From Achatina immaculata (Eukaryota; Mollusca; Gastropoda; Stylommatophora; Achatinidae), in the NCBI GenBank assembly GCA_009760885.1, contig CM019714.1, positions 3,025,895-3,089,894 on the forward strand: a stretch of 64,000 bases of DNA. Reading direction: 5' to 3'. Both the position numbers and the translations under genes were made by a program. Of this stretch, positions 63,640 to 64,000 are shown piece after piece. A model generated the notes under the pieces. It had not been told where the DNA came from. It worked only from the letters and a program-made list of their open reading frames with translations, and did not search any database. Each line of letters starts with the position of its first letter. Position 1 is the first letter of the stretch.

Positions 63640-63795
63640 TTCCCTATACCACATGACTGTTTTCCCTATATCACATGACTGTTTCCCTATATCACATGAC
63701 TGTTTCCCCTATATCACATGACCACTTTCCCTATATCACATGACTTTTCCCTATATTATGTGACTTTTTCCCATATATCACATAACTGTTTTCTG
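63640..63795 (+). repeat. 21-23-bp tandem repeat
   Basis: About seven units of TTTCCCTATATCACATGACTG with small length changes. Confidence 0.88.
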
Positions 63796-63811
63796 TATAT
63801 AATTATAAAAA

Positions 63812-64000
63812 AGGTAAATGTAATCTTGTCATGTCTTAGAGATACAAAGGGATATGGTGTTAGTGCCCATATTTTCCTTGACCTGTCAGCACACTAGAGG
63901 GTGATTTGGTCAGCAGCATGCCTGGCTGCCTGTCCTTCCCAACTGCAGAGGTTGAGTACCCATTTCTACAGCTGAGTGACTGGGGTGCCTCCGGTCGGAT
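63812..64000 (-). mobile_element. SINE S1, nearly complete, cut by window edge
   Basis: GGTAAATGTAATCTTGTCATG, GGATATGGTGTTAGTGCCCA, GACCTGTCAGCACACTAGAG and CTGAGTGACTGGGGTGCCTC. It is the reverse complement of the 33553 copy over its first half. The tRNA-like head should lie just past the edge. Confidence 0.6.

Overview
The window is animal nuclear DNA: spliced exons with GT/AG borders, AT-rich introns, many non-LTR retrotransposons, Penelope-like elements (PLEs), tRNA-type SINEs, DNA-transposon remnants and an unusual number of minisatellites. The repeat mix suggests an invertebrate, perhaps a mollusc or other lophotrochozoan; that placement is a guess. There is no bacterial-style gene organisation.

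The main host gene lies on the minus strand and is almost invisible among repeats. Seven exons (36022-35929, 34589-34429, 29268-29157, 27129-27040, 25076-24945, 18091-18023, 8655-8537) join in frame to 777 nt (259 codons). They encode the N-terminus of an EGFR/ErbB receptor tyrosine kinase: signal peptide, receptor L domain I and the start of the furin-like cysteine-rich region. The rest (L domain II, membrane segment, kinase) must lie beyond the left edge. A second host gene, on the plus strand, starts at 54275 with one exon of a small mitochondrial-type membrane protein resembling SMIM20/MITRAC7.

Layout. 1-8.4 kb: nested RTE-type LINE fragments, two minisatellites and a head-to-head pair of PLE ends. 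8.5-36 kb: the EGFR gene, its introns packed with LINEs (RTE-A, RTE-B, I/Nimb-like), SINEs and minisatellites, including a near full-length RTE-A at 18.6-21.7 kb and a TTAA-flanked 710-bp MITE at 16.4-17.1 kb. 36-43.5 kb: EGFR upstream region, a 25-bp array, PLE ends, a second MITE copy, a near full-length RTE-C (39.2-42.3 kb) with target-site duplication, and PLE coding remnants. 43.5-54 kb: RTE-A and RTE-B fragments, a mariner-like transposase relic with an internal minisatellite, and a GC-rich 1.45-kb element (here Element X) inserted in a PLE. 54-64 kb: the SMIM20-like exon, a 71-bp array, a PLE reverse transcriptase, a near full-length RTE-A split by a second Element X copy with a perfect 14-bp duplication, and a SINE.

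The family names RTE-A, RTE-B, RTE-C and Element X are local labels. RTE-A carries the 'GTQLEDLDFADD' reverse-transcriptase motif and ends in ATAAG-type repeats. RTE-B is BovB-like and ends in TGAA/TGAC repeats. RTE-C ends in GAT repeats. Almost all mobile copies are broken. The most interesting signals are hammerhead-ribozyme-like motifs in every PLE end with a shared paired change in the core, the two Element X insertions, and minisatellites that arose inside transposon coding sequence.
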